The position numbers were made by a program, and so were the translations under genes. Of a stretch of DNA of 43,838 nucleotides, positions 19,901 through 26,740 are shown piece by piece. Source of the DNA: Prasinococcaceae sp. CCMP 1430 (taxonomy: Eukaryota; Prasinodermophyta; Palmophyllophyceae; Prasinococcales; Prasinococcaceae); contig RQSC01000056.1 in assembly GCA_013416795.1 (NCBI GenBank), positions 61,865-105,702 of the forward strand, read 5' to 3'. The stretch's first letter is position 1, and each line of letters starts with the position of its first letter. The notes beneath the pieces are model-generated. The model saw only the letters and a program-made list of their open reading frames with translations. It was not told the origin of the DNA and did no database searches.

Positions 19901-20692
19901 ACTGTCAGCAGGGTGCCTCCCAGCTGTTGCAAAGACGTATCCTTGCAGCAGGAGGAGGCGGAAGAGAACGAGCAGCGCGAGGAAGAGGAGAGGGCAGACA
20001 GGCTAGAGGAAAGAGCGGATGTGGAGGCGGCGGCGGCGGATGCCCAGGCGGTGGCAGAAGAGAACAGCCTGAGACAGAATGAGCGGCAGGCGTTGCGAGG
20101 GCTCCACGTTTGGCCCGACCCGACTCATCATCACCTGGCTTTTGGAAGGGAAAACATTTGGCCCGACCCGAATCCGAATCTTTATCACCGCACCCTCTCT
20201 GTGATACGGCGTTCTAGGATCTGGAATGGCCAGTGGACTCGGGCTTTTAGTAATAGGATGAGCAACCTGGAAGGGAGGTGCGAAGCTGTGCAAAAGAAAC
20301 ACACACGTCTGCGAGAGCGGTATGAAGCTCTGCAAGGGCAGCGCGACGCTCTGCAAGACTTTAGACGCCTGCAAAGGAAACTTTACCAGCCGCTCGCAGA
20401 CAATGCATTTTCACCCGACTGGCAGCACCCATGCTCGCCGCTCTCGCCGCTGCGCGTGTGGGCCCTTGTCTGGGCGGCCATCGAAGACATTGCGCAGATC
20501 GCCATCCAGCTCACGTTTCTGCTCAACGACGCAGATAACTGCTACCCGACGTACAACGAGGCCACCGGAACGACGGTGTCGATTGTATTCGGCGGGCTAC
20601 GCCTGCTGCTAGGCACAGCATCAATGATAGCGACACTACGCGTCATGGCGCGGCGGCGGCGGCGCGCAAAAGAAAGTGAACGAGAAGACTAA
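16964..20692 (+). CDS. Gene B: LRR receptor-like multi-pass membrane protein
   Basis: A single open frame of 1242 residues. The ATG at 16964 is chosen because it begins a signal peptide (MRPGGDVLLIILWPLRAWLA). The ectodomain begins with a Cys-rich cap (CGSCKFFDEGGT... CCGQCVSLNLG), then about 13 leucine-rich repeats of roughly 24 residues (for example SLQDLDVSNNQL). A second cap-like unit (CGTCAFVVDSGT... CGDCVGLNLS) and a third (SFGSCIFYLNYTGG...) start shorter LRR groups. A transmembrane helix follows (LLPLVGTIIVVLFALMLQMW, about 19300-19375), then further hydrophobic segments near 19455-19560, 19600-19665 and 19830-19900, a charged coiled coil (about 19940-20100 and 20260-20395), and the C-terminal module shared with gene A. 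There is no kinase, TIR or death domain. The IEDIAQIAIQLTFLLN helix recalls the E-x-x-PQ helix of XK-type proteins, but only weakly. A surface receptor or adhesion role is inferred. Confidence 0.85.
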   Translation: MRPGGDVLLIILWPLRAWLASLSMAAPSTAASTSPQRMWLATCGSCKFFDEGGTLVRETPPSDCQSHSCCGQCVSLNLGECATCGNLRALSQNVFEGMSELESLDLEDNNLMSLPKDIFADLTSLQDLDVSNNQLRSLANEPFADLTSLLRLDVSNNLLGSLANEPLANKPFADLDKLEKLDMGQNQLSSLPIGTFDGLRNLQTLAMDDNNLISSSLSTGVFADLVNLTVLGMSRNQLRAPLSDGTFTGLATLEELYMKQNQLGSLPNGTFAGLTGLLVLSLRDNQLSSLSSRAFMHLTKLQKLFISNNPLDAASLSDGPFTDPEYLKDLENLYMRDCKLSKLPDRAFAGLGKLRVLGIRDNPLRELSSESFVNLASLEVLDMRDNDLNGSQPMGLLKPLSSLTTLSLGNTSSSSTGVDARSVCFHELPPLAVAEYIRGLPVTAWNSRQCTPTDCSPLRCGTCAFVVDSGTLRASDESGNVRVARDESATTTDSSISCGDCVGLNLSFSGVRSFESGVFEGLDQLRYLILADSDDATIQEPVSGGAKSDTGTNHGLRINMVSMLEATNKNFTPNLARLDVRSFGSCIFYLNYTGGRVKEGITELRRWSPFGFRDCGVIDDTGEKISPRSGLLDLANAELDSISSDVFTELRELKTLNLRNNNISASPLVHLESARDLASIETIDLRDNDLRSLELTSSIDCSYLSSVSGEDGVKQPVLQFRPGNDKIKRIAHPRFCPSTDKNCTPTCECPKDAGFGKVFVMVKIEGTYVCVEDFWPDFWYKFLLPLVGTIIVVLFALMLQMWLLSAFHKHHRHVHTSRGEAAELREVTLTSRYLQFGVAESMALLTSVMLSVGDVVTDVLFITDFVNDTCRELQKPSIVFLAVPGGMMLAAGIATVIAGMDHIDWENRPCQRWRPSRLLDGTERAKDVSYPTRLRLRVARQPATDEEGFAQRQVVSNASSLFTLAVCVADFNAIKLLPWTVSRVPPSCCKDVSLQQEEAEENEQREEEERADRLEERADVEAAAADAQAVAEENSLRQNERQALRGLHVWPDPTHHHLAFGRENIWPDPNPNLYHRTLSVIRRSRIWNGQWTRAFSNRMSNLEGRCEAVQKKHTRLRERYEALQGQRDALQDFRRLQRKLYQPLADNAFSPDWQHPCSPLSPLRVWALVWAAIEDIAQIAIQLTFLLNDADNCYPTYNEATGTTVSIVFGGLRLLLGTASMIATLRVMARRRRRAKESERED
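20300..20623 (+). repeat. Shared C-terminal membrane module, copy in gene B
   Basis: The partner of 11202-11516. It encodes the end of the coiled coil, FSPDWQH, SPLSPLRVW, two hydrophobic segments and YPTYNEATGTTVSIVFG between them. Here it is not set off by an intron. Confidence 0.8.
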
Positions 20693-20818
20693 GAAGTTAA
20701 GCGCGCGGCTTTGACCTACCGCCGGCGACGCAGGGCGGACGTGCGTTGCACAGAGCGTGACAGGGCGCGTGCGCGCTTGCGACGCGCAGCCCTCGCAGCC
20801 CTCGCTCGCATACCAACC

Positions 20819-21181
20819 TCATCGCGGCGGCGCCTCCCCGCGGCTCCTCTGAGCGTCGATGATGATCTGCGCGAGCAGCTCGTCAGGCAGCGCCAGCGCG
20901 GCCGGGGTCGCGCCGTCGTCGTTGGCACGACCAGGCTCGGCCCCCCACTCGAGCAGCAGAGACACCACGCTCTGCTCCTTGGCCTCGGCGGCCGCTGCCA
21001 GCACCGTGTGACCCGTCGCGTCCGTTCTCTCCGGATCCGCGCCGGCGTCGAGGAGCATGCGCACGCACGCGGCGCGCCCTGCCATCGCCGCGCGGTGCAT
21101 CGCGGTGAGGCCATTGCGGTCCGCGACGTTGAGTTTGATCGGCTGCCCCGAGGGCGTGCCGTCGGCGGCGCTGCCGCCCCT
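20819..21181 (-). repeat. Source copy of the truncated ankyrin fragment
   Basis: This part of exon 3 matches 11753-12117 nearly base for base; differences cluster in the first ~140 bp (for example around the 11866-11885 / 20930-20950 pair) and at the far end. Same orientation relative to the neighbouring membrane gene in both places. Confidence 0.85.
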
Positions 21182-21892
21182 CGCCTCGAGGAGCGCCCCC
21201 AGGGCCTCCTCGCGCCCCTTGCTCGCGGCGAGCGACAGCGCGGTGGCGCCCGCGTTGGTCTTGGCGTTGAATACCTTGGAGGCGGCGGCTGCAGAGGGCG
21301 CGCGCGAAGGTGCGCGCACGTCAGCTGCGTGTGCGTTCAGTCGCCCTCGATCAGCCGGCAAGAGCACAAAAGCACACGCACCTCCCGCGTCCTGGCTCTC
21401 GGACTCGAGCAGCTCCCGGGCGTGCGCGCTCACAACAACCGCCATCGCACGCACTGCCGCGGCGAGCCCCTTCGCTGCGGCAGTGTGCATGGGCCCCCAG
21501 CCGGCTGCGTCCTTGCAGGCGATCAGTCTGACGGCGACGCCAGCCCGCTCCTCGCAGAGCCGCGCGGCAGCGGCGGCGTGGCCCTCGGCGACCGCGCGGT
21601 GCAGCGCGGAACGCTCGTCGGCATCGCGCGCGGTGAGGATAATGTCGTTGTCGAATGCCGCGAGGGCGTCCAGGTCTCCCTTGGACGCGGCCTCAATGGC
21701 GAGCTTGCGCAGCTCGACCTGCGCGAACGGGAATGCGGCGCCAGCACGAGCGCGCATCAGCACACAGCCAGCAATGTCAGCCTTGGCGCGCCAGCAGCGC
21801 CGCGTCGCACTAGGCCAGTGCCCGCACGGCGCGCCACGCGCTCGCACCTGCGCGTCCTTCGCTCCGCTCGACTGCCCCCCTGCTGCCGCCAT
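20819..21892 (-). CDS. Nas6/gankyrin (PSMD10)-like ankyrin-repeat protein
   Basis: Model on the minus strand: exon 1 21892-21848, intron 21847-21719 (CAG|GTGCGA...GCGCAG), exon 2 21718-21382, intron 21381-21289 (GGAG|GTGCGT...TGCAG), exon 3 21288-20819; 283 residues. Both introns are multiples of three (129 and 93 bp), so the frame is also open unspliced. Nas6/gankyrin is an assembly chaperone of the 19S proteasome cap. Seen here: ankyrin units with DADERSALHRAVAEGH, KDAAGWGPMHTAAAKG, TNAGATALSLAASKG, RNGLTAMHRAAMAG and TGHTVLAAAAEA, in the same order and wording as gankyrin, plus a charged C-terminus. A longer linker (ELLESESQDAG) sits after the second repeat. It ends only 126 bp from gene B, tail to tail. 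Gankyrin identity is by pattern; another ankyrin protein is possible. Confidence 0.72.
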   Translation of the reverse strand: MAAAGGQSSGAKDAQVRARGAPCGHWPSATRRCWRAKADIAGCVLMRARAGAAFPFAQVELRKLAIEAASKGDLDALAAFDNDIILTARDADERSALHRAVAEGHAAAAARLCEERAGVAVRLIACKDAAGWGPMHTAAAKGLAAAVRAMAVVVSAHARELLESESQDAGGACAFVLLPADRGRLNAHAADVRAPSRAPSAAAASKVFNAKTNAGATALSLAASKGREEALGALLEARGGSAADGTPSGQPIKLNVADRNGLTAMHRAAMAGRAACVRMLLDAGADPERTDATGHTVLAAAAEAKEQSVVSLLLEWGAEPGRANDDGATPAALALPDELLAQIIIDAQRSRGEAPPR

Positions 21893-22140
21893 AGCGCGTG
21901 CACCACTGCGCCCCTGTTGCGCGGTCTGGCGCCAGTATGGCACATTTCCATTTCCTGTGCCCGGCGCCACCACACAGCGCGCTCGCAGCGCGAGCGGCAC
22001 GGGGTGCCGGCAGGAGAGGTGAGGCAGGGCGGCAGGCGGGCCGTCCGAGCGGCTCATCGCACACACTCGTCGGTAAGCGAGCGCTAGCAACCTCTCCGCC
22101 CGCCGGAGCCCGCACCCGCCTCGTCAACAGCCCGGCAGCG
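21893..22140. promoter_or_regulatory. Short divergent promoter
   Basis: Only 248 bp separate the start codons of the Nas6-like gene (-) and the aminotransferase (+), so they must share or abut promoters. Unlike several other divergent gaps it is GC-rich and lacks TTTTGAYC. Confidence 0.45.
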
Positions 22141-23427
22141 ATGGCGAGCTCAATGTGCACGCCCGCAACCGCGGCCACGACAGCAGCTCATCGTACCCCA
22201 GGCCGTGCCCCCCCCCGCCGGATCGCACCGGCGGCAACGAGCCAAAGCGCCCTGGCATCGCGCGTCGCAGGCCTGAAGAACGAGGGCGCGTACGCGGTGC
22301 TCGCCGCCGCGCAGGCGCTCGAGGCGCAGGGCCGCGACGTGGTGCACCTGGAGATCGGCCAGCCGGCGTATCCGACGCCGGACCACGTCGTCGAGGCGGG
22401 CGTCGCCGCGCTGCGCGGCGGCCAGACCAAATACAGCGCGCCCGCGGGCGTGGCCGCGCTGCGCGACGCCATCGCGGCGCACGTGAACGCCACGCGCGGC
22501 CTGGACGGCGCGCAGGCCATAAGCGGCGCCAACGTGGTGGTGGGCCCGGGGGCGAAGCCGGGCATCTTCGCCGCCGCGCTCGCGCTCGTCGAGCCCGGCG
22601 ACGAGGTGGTCTACCCCGACCCAGGCTTCCCCAGCTACGGCGCGGCGGTCGACGTGTGCGCCGGCGTGCACGTGCCCGTCGCGCTCACCGCCGACGGGGC
22701 AGGCTTTGACATGGACGCGCTGGAGGCGGCCATGTCGGAGCGCACCAAGCTCATCATCGCCAACTCCCCGGGCAACCCCACCGGCGGCGTGATGCCCGCG
22801 GCGGACGTGCGGCGCATGTGCGAGCTCGCCAAAAAGTACGACGCGTGGGTGATCAGCGACGAGATATACTCGCGGCTGGTGTACGACAGCGCGGAGGGCG
22901 CGTGCCTGTCGCCGCTGGCGGTTGAGGGCATGGCGGAGCGCACGGTGATGGTGGACGGCTTCTCCAAGACGTACTGCATGACCGGGTGGCGGCTGGGCTG
23001 GGCCGTCGCGCCGGCCGCCCTCGCGGAGCGCATGGAGCTGCTCAACGTGCACAACTACGGCTGCACGGCGACCTTCACGCAGGCGGCGGGGCTCGCGGCG
23101 CTCGAGGGGCCGCAGGACAGCCTGGAGGAGATGCGCGCCGAGTACGAGCGGCGGCGCGACTTCGTGGTGGGCGCGCTCAACGCCATGGAGGGCGTCCACT
23201 GCCCCGAGCCGGCGGGGGCTTTCTACGCCTTCCCGGACACGTCGGCCCTGGGCATGAAGAGCGCGGACCTCGCGTCGCTGCTGCTGCAGGAGGGCGGCGT
23301 GGCCCTGCTCCCCGGCACCGACTTCGGCGCGCAGGGGGAGGGCAAGCTGCGCCTGTCCTACGTGAGCTCGATGGCCGAGCTCGAGGAGGGCCTCACGCGC
23401 ATGGAAAAGGTGCTGCGCGGTCTCTGA
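22141..23427 (+). CDS. Class I/II PLP-dependent aminotransferase, aspartate/prephenate aminotransferase type
   Basis: The product is 428 residues; the ATG at 22141 gives a ~32-residue Ala/Thr/Arg/Pro-rich start without acidic residues, typical of a plastid or mitochondrial transit peptide. The fold-type I catalytic set is present: YSAPAGVAALRDAIA (about 98-111), YPDPGFPSY (158-166), NSPGNPTGG (208-216), ISDEIYSRLVY (238-248) with the cofactor-binding Asp and Tyr, and the Schiff-base Lys in DGFSKTYCMTGWRLGW (Lys276). The substrate-carboxylate Arg lies near KLRLSYVSS at the end. The spacing and motif wording fit the prokaryotic-type aspartate aminotransferase group (subfamily I-gamma), which in plants is a plastid enzyme acting on aspartate and prephenate. 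The exact substrate cannot be told from sequence alone. Confidence 0.85.
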   Translation: MASSMCTPATAATTAAHRTPGRAPPRRIAPAATSQSALASRVAGLKNEGAYAVLAAAQALEAQGRDVVHLEIGQPAYPTPDHVVEAGVAALRGGQTKYSAPAGVAALRDAIAAHVNATRGLDGAQAISGANVVVGPGAKPGIFAAALALVEPGDEVVYPDPGFPSYGAAVDVCAGVHVPVALTADGAGFDMDALEAAMSERTKLIIANSPGNPTGGVMPAADVRRMCELAKKYDAWVISDEIYSRLVYDSAEGACLSPLAVEGMAERTVMVDGFSKTYCMTGWRLGWAVAPAALAERMELLNVHNYGCTATFTQAAGLAALEGPQDSLEEMRAEYERRRDFVVGALNAMEGVHCPEPAGAFYAFPDTSALGMKSADLASLLLQEGGVALLPGTDFGAQGEGKLRLSYVSSMAELEEGLTRMEKVLRGL

Positions 23428-23582
23428 GACACTCGCCGTCGGACGCTCGCGTCGCGCTCGCCGGAGAGTCTATGTATACATGACCATTCCATTCTCATTT
23501 CGGTGTAACAAGCAGCGCGAGAGCAAGAGAGAGACGCGAACAAGGCCCTCCTCTCGCGAGCAAGCGCTCGGCGCCTCCCGCC
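23428..23582. terminator. Convergent 3' gap with TGTATACA palindrome
   Basis: TGTATACA at 23473-23480 lies between the ends of the aminotransferase (+) and AP-4 beta (-). Being its own reverse complement, it could serve both genes. Confidence 0.45.
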
Positions 23583-26084
23583 TCAGCCCACGAAGCGCAT
23601 CAGCGCGCCCTCCAGCACCTCCTTGCACGCGCCGGCCAGCGACGCGTCCTCGGTCTTGATGGTACCCGAGGCCGCGTTGCCGGTGCAGTCCACGTTGAGC
23701 TCGATGAGCGCGAGGGACACCTGCCCGCCCACGCCCGCGCCGCCCTGGCAGTGCGCGTAGAGGAAGTACTTGTACGCGGGGTGCGCCCCACCCGACGCGA
23801 TGCAGTTCACGCCGGCAGACGCCAGGTGCGTGATGAGCGGGCGCGGGCCGCCCGCCAGCGACGCGCCCCCACCCGCGCCCAGCGGCGCGCCGGCGACCGT
23901 CGCCGCCGGCTCCATCGCGCCCCACGCGGCCTGGAACGCCGCGGGCGCCAGCGCGGCGCCCTGCACGAACGTCACGGCCGGGCGCGGCGGCGAGGGCGCG
24001 GGCGCACCCGCGCCCATGCCGCCCATCCCGAGCAGATCCTCGAGCGGATCCGAAAGCGGCGGCGCGGGCGCCTGCCCACCAGGTGCCGCGGGCTGGTCGA
24101 AGCCGCCGAGCAGGTCGATGGGATCGTACGCCGTGCCCCCCCCCGCGCCCGCCCCTGAAGGCGTGCCGCCCGCGTCGTCCCCGTAGTCCGCGTCCAGGTC
24201 GAGCAGGTTGTTGTCAGCGAAGGCGGACTGCTCCGCCGCGCCGCCGCCCATCGCGCCTTCGTCAGGGCCAGCCTCGCCGCCCGCGCCAAACTGGTCCGCC
24301 GGATCGGAGGTGACGAACGCCGCCGCGGGCTTGTTGTAGATCACCGAAAGGCTGTTGAACTCCTCGAAGATGGCATCCCTGGCGGCTTGGCTCTGGCCCG
24401 AGGCGAACTCCACCACGGCGTCCTTCGGCGCGGCGATGACGCCGGACGCGTCGGTCGCCGAGTGCTGCAGGAGCCGATAGTACATGAGGGCGCGGTCGTG
24501 CACGTCCATGTGCTCGTCCTCGCACCCGGCCGCCAGCACGCGCCCCAGCATGGCCTGGCACTCGGGCGGGCGCTTGAGGAACAGCTTGGTCGCCGCGGCG
24601 AGGAGCTCCAGGCGCACCTCGGGCGAGGCCTCGTCCGCGAAATCGTCGAGCATGGGCTCGAGCGAGTACGGCGCCGAGGGTATCACGTGGCCGAACTCGC
24701 CCAGCATCCACACGAGCGCGGCGCGAGCGGCGGGCTCGGTGACTGAGTTCGGGGAAATGGCCGCCGCCGCTTCGAGGATGTCGAACGCGCGCTCGGGGAA
24801 CCGGCGCAGCAGGTCCTTGGCCACGATGAGCGTCTCGGACACGAGGTGCGGCGAGTCCGCGTCGAGAAAGCCCAGCAGGCGCTCCGAGATGCCGCCCATG
24901 TCCTCGGTGCGGAGCGCGATGGAGCCGATCGCGTGCAGCGACGCGCGCGCAATGGGCACGTCGATGTCCGCCGCGTACTCGCTGAGCTCCGTGACGATCT
25001 CGTACACGTTGTTTTGGTCCGCCACCTCGGCCAGCATCGAGAGCTTCACGCGCTTCACGTAGGCCGGGTCGCTGTACCGGCAGTAGAACTGCTTGTAGTC
25101 GAGCGAGAACAGCGAGGGCGCGCGCGACACCAGCAGCTTGAGGTGCGACAGCACCGCAAAGGCCACCTCGGGGCTCGCGGTGGACGCCAGCGTCAGCAGC
25201 GGCGCCTTGACGCGCTCGTACACCTGCTGGTGCACCTGCTCGATCTCCATGGTGATGTGCAGGAAGAGCTTGGTGGTGGCGAGCACGATGGCGCTGTTGG
25301 TGTGCGACATGCGGTCCTCGAGCAGGTTCATGAAGGCGAACACCTCGTCGGCGTTCTCCGGCTTGTACGCGCACACGAAGTCGATGACCATGCACTGCGC
25401 GTACTCGGAGAACTCCTTGATCCTGTTGAGGAGCGAGTACACCAGCGCCTTGGTGGCCAGCCCCTCGACGCCGCCCTCGATTTCCACCAACGTCGACAGG
25501 CAGTTGGCGACCACGCCCGCGTCGCGATCGCCCGTCACCATGGCGCGCAGGGTGTCGACGAAGCCCGCGTCGACGCACGCGCTGGGGTCCAGCGCGTAGA
25601 GCTTGAGCACGCCCATGGCCGCCGTCTTGCGCACGTAGGCGCTCTCGTCCTCGAGCCCCGTGCGCAGCGGCCCCACCAGGTACTCGACGAGGTTGGGCAC
25701 GCGCAGCGAGCCCAGCGAGCGCAGGGCCAGCCCGCGGATGGTCGGGTCGGGCTCTGCGCAGTCCTTCTGCAGCGCGTTCACGGTGAGCAGCGCCAGGTCG
25801 GGCTTGCGCATCGCGTACGTCGAGATGTACAGGTACAGCATCTTCTTCAGGACCGGGTCGTCGGCGCTGCACGCCATGATCATCTCCGTGAAGAGCCCCG
25901 ACACGTCGATGGAGATCGTCATGTACGAGATCACCTTGCGGAAGGTCTCTTGCTTGGCCTCGCGCACGCCCGCCTTGGTCGAGCCCGCGAGCGAGCGCAG
26001 CCGCGAGCGCAGCTCCTCAAGCTCGCCGCGCCGCTCGCTGCCGCGGCCCGGCGCGGCCTCGCCCGCGGCGCGCGCGGGAGCCAT
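23583..26084 (-). CDS. AP4B1: AP-4 complex subunit beta
   Basis: The product is 833 residues with no intron. The AP-4 adaptor works at the trans-Golgi network in cargo sorting without clathrin. The adaptin trunk (about residues 20-560) begins with ELEELRSRLRSLAG and carries motifs closer to AP-4 beta than AP-1/2 beta: KVISYMTISIDVSGLF, RGLALRSLGSLRVPNLVEYL, LNRIKEFSEYAQCM, VHQQVYERVKAPLLTL and DYKQFYCRYSDPAYVK. A Gly/Ala/Pro-rich hinge (about 600-715) contains short acidic-Leu motifs (NLLDLD, DLLGGF, DPLEDLLG) but no perfect LΦxΦ[DE] clathrin box that I would defend. The appendage-like C-terminus contains VNCIASGGAHPAYKYFLYA, as in AP-4. The ATG at 26084 lies just before the conserved region; the frame is open further upstream to 26339 but Arg/Ser-rich and unlike adaptins. 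Confidence 0.93.
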   Translation of the reverse strand: MAPARAAGEAAPGRGSERRGELEELRSRLRSLAGSTKAGVREAKQETFRKVISYMTISIDVSGLFTEMIMACSADDPVLKKMLYLYISTYAMRKPDLALLTVNALQKDCAEPDPTIRGLALRSLGSLRVPNLVEYLVGPLRTGLEDESAYVRKTAAMGVLKLYALDPSACVDAGFVDTLRAMVTGDRDAGVVANCLSTLVEIEGGVEGLATKALVYSLLNRIKEFSEYAQCMVIDFVCAYKPENADEVFAFMNLLEDRMSHTNSAIVLATTKLFLHITMEIEQVHQQVYERVKAPLLTLASTASPEVAFAVLSHLKLLVSRAPSLFSLDYKQFYCRYSDPAYVKRVKLSMLAEVADQNNVYEIVTELSEYAADIDVPIARASLHAIGSIALRTEDMGGISERLLGFLDADSPHLVSETLIVAKDLLRRFPERAFDILEAAAAISPNSVTEPAARAALVWMLGEFGHVIPSAPYSLEPMLDDFADEASPEVRLELLAAATKLFLKRPPECQAMLGRVLAAGCEDEHMDVHDRALMYYRLLQHSATDASGVIAAPKDAVVEFASGQSQAARDAIFEEFNSLSVIYNKPAAAFVTSDPADQFGAGGEAGPDEGAMGGGAAEQSAFADNNLLDLDADYGDDAGGTPSGAGAGGGTAYDPIDLLGGFDQPAAPGGQAPAPPLSDPLEDLLGMGGMGAGAPAPSPPRPAVTFVQGAALAPAAFQAAWGAMEPAATVAGAPLGAGGGASLAGGPRPLITHLASAGVNCIASGGAHPAYKYFLYAHCQGGAGVGGQVSLALIELNVDCTGNAASGTIKTEDASLAGACKEVLEGALMRFVG

Positions 26085-26740
26085 GCTGGGCAGGGGGGGA
26101 AGCCGCGCCGCGCCGCACCGAGAAAACCGCGCGCTCCCGCCCCGCGCCGCGCCGCCCCCCCTTTTCCTCCCACTCGCGCGCGAGAGAGCGAACGACCGAG
26201 CGAAAGAGAGGAAAAAAAGGACCAGCGAAGGGCGAACGCGGGGGGCAGCGCCCGACGAGGCCTCCGCAGAACGGCACCCCCCTACCCCACCACCTGGCAG
26301 CCCCGCGCGCTCACGCGCGCGCTCTGTGGCGTGTGCCACGCTGCAGGCCGCCTTCGAGCGCCTTCACGTGCGCGCGCGCAAAACGCTCGCGAACCCCCGC
26401 CTCTCAAATTAATGCGTTTTGACCTAGATCGCCCGTGGGTTATTTCACCTCAAATTGAAAGCTAATGGGGGAAGCAGAGGAACGGGGGGGTGTTGAAGCG
26501 CGAGAGCGTGCGCCGCAGCAGCGCCACAGCGCGGGCGCCGCAGCGCGTGGGCATAGAGGCGAGGGGCTCGGCGGGCCAGAGACTGGAGCGCGCAGGGTGG
26601 AGGCTCAGCGGCGCTCGCGTGCGTTTCGCTGCTTCTCGCGCGTGCGCTCGCGAGCTCTCGCCCGCAGCAAGGGGGGGGGGCGTGGCCGTCGCGAAGCGCG
26701 CGCGGCGCCTCCGGCTGTTGGCCGCTCGCGGCGACGCGAC
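26085..26740. promoter_or_regulatory. Divergent promoter with TTTTGACC
   Basis: It separates AP-4 beta (-) and sphingosine-1-phosphate lyase (+). TTTTGACC occurs at 26417-26424 in a short A/T-rich island (26400-26465) that also holds CAAATT on both sides. The rest is GC-rich and without a supported gene. Confidence 0.5.

Noticed and set aside
22150-23199. 349-residue minus-strand ORF opposite the aminotransferase
   Set aside because: Antisense shadow; the plus strand has all PLP-enzyme motifs.
24262-26465. Long ORFs on both strands inside AP-4 beta (24262-25872 minus, 24846-26465 plus)
   Set aside because: They are alternative frames of a clear adaptin gene and show only His/Arg/Val-rich composition.
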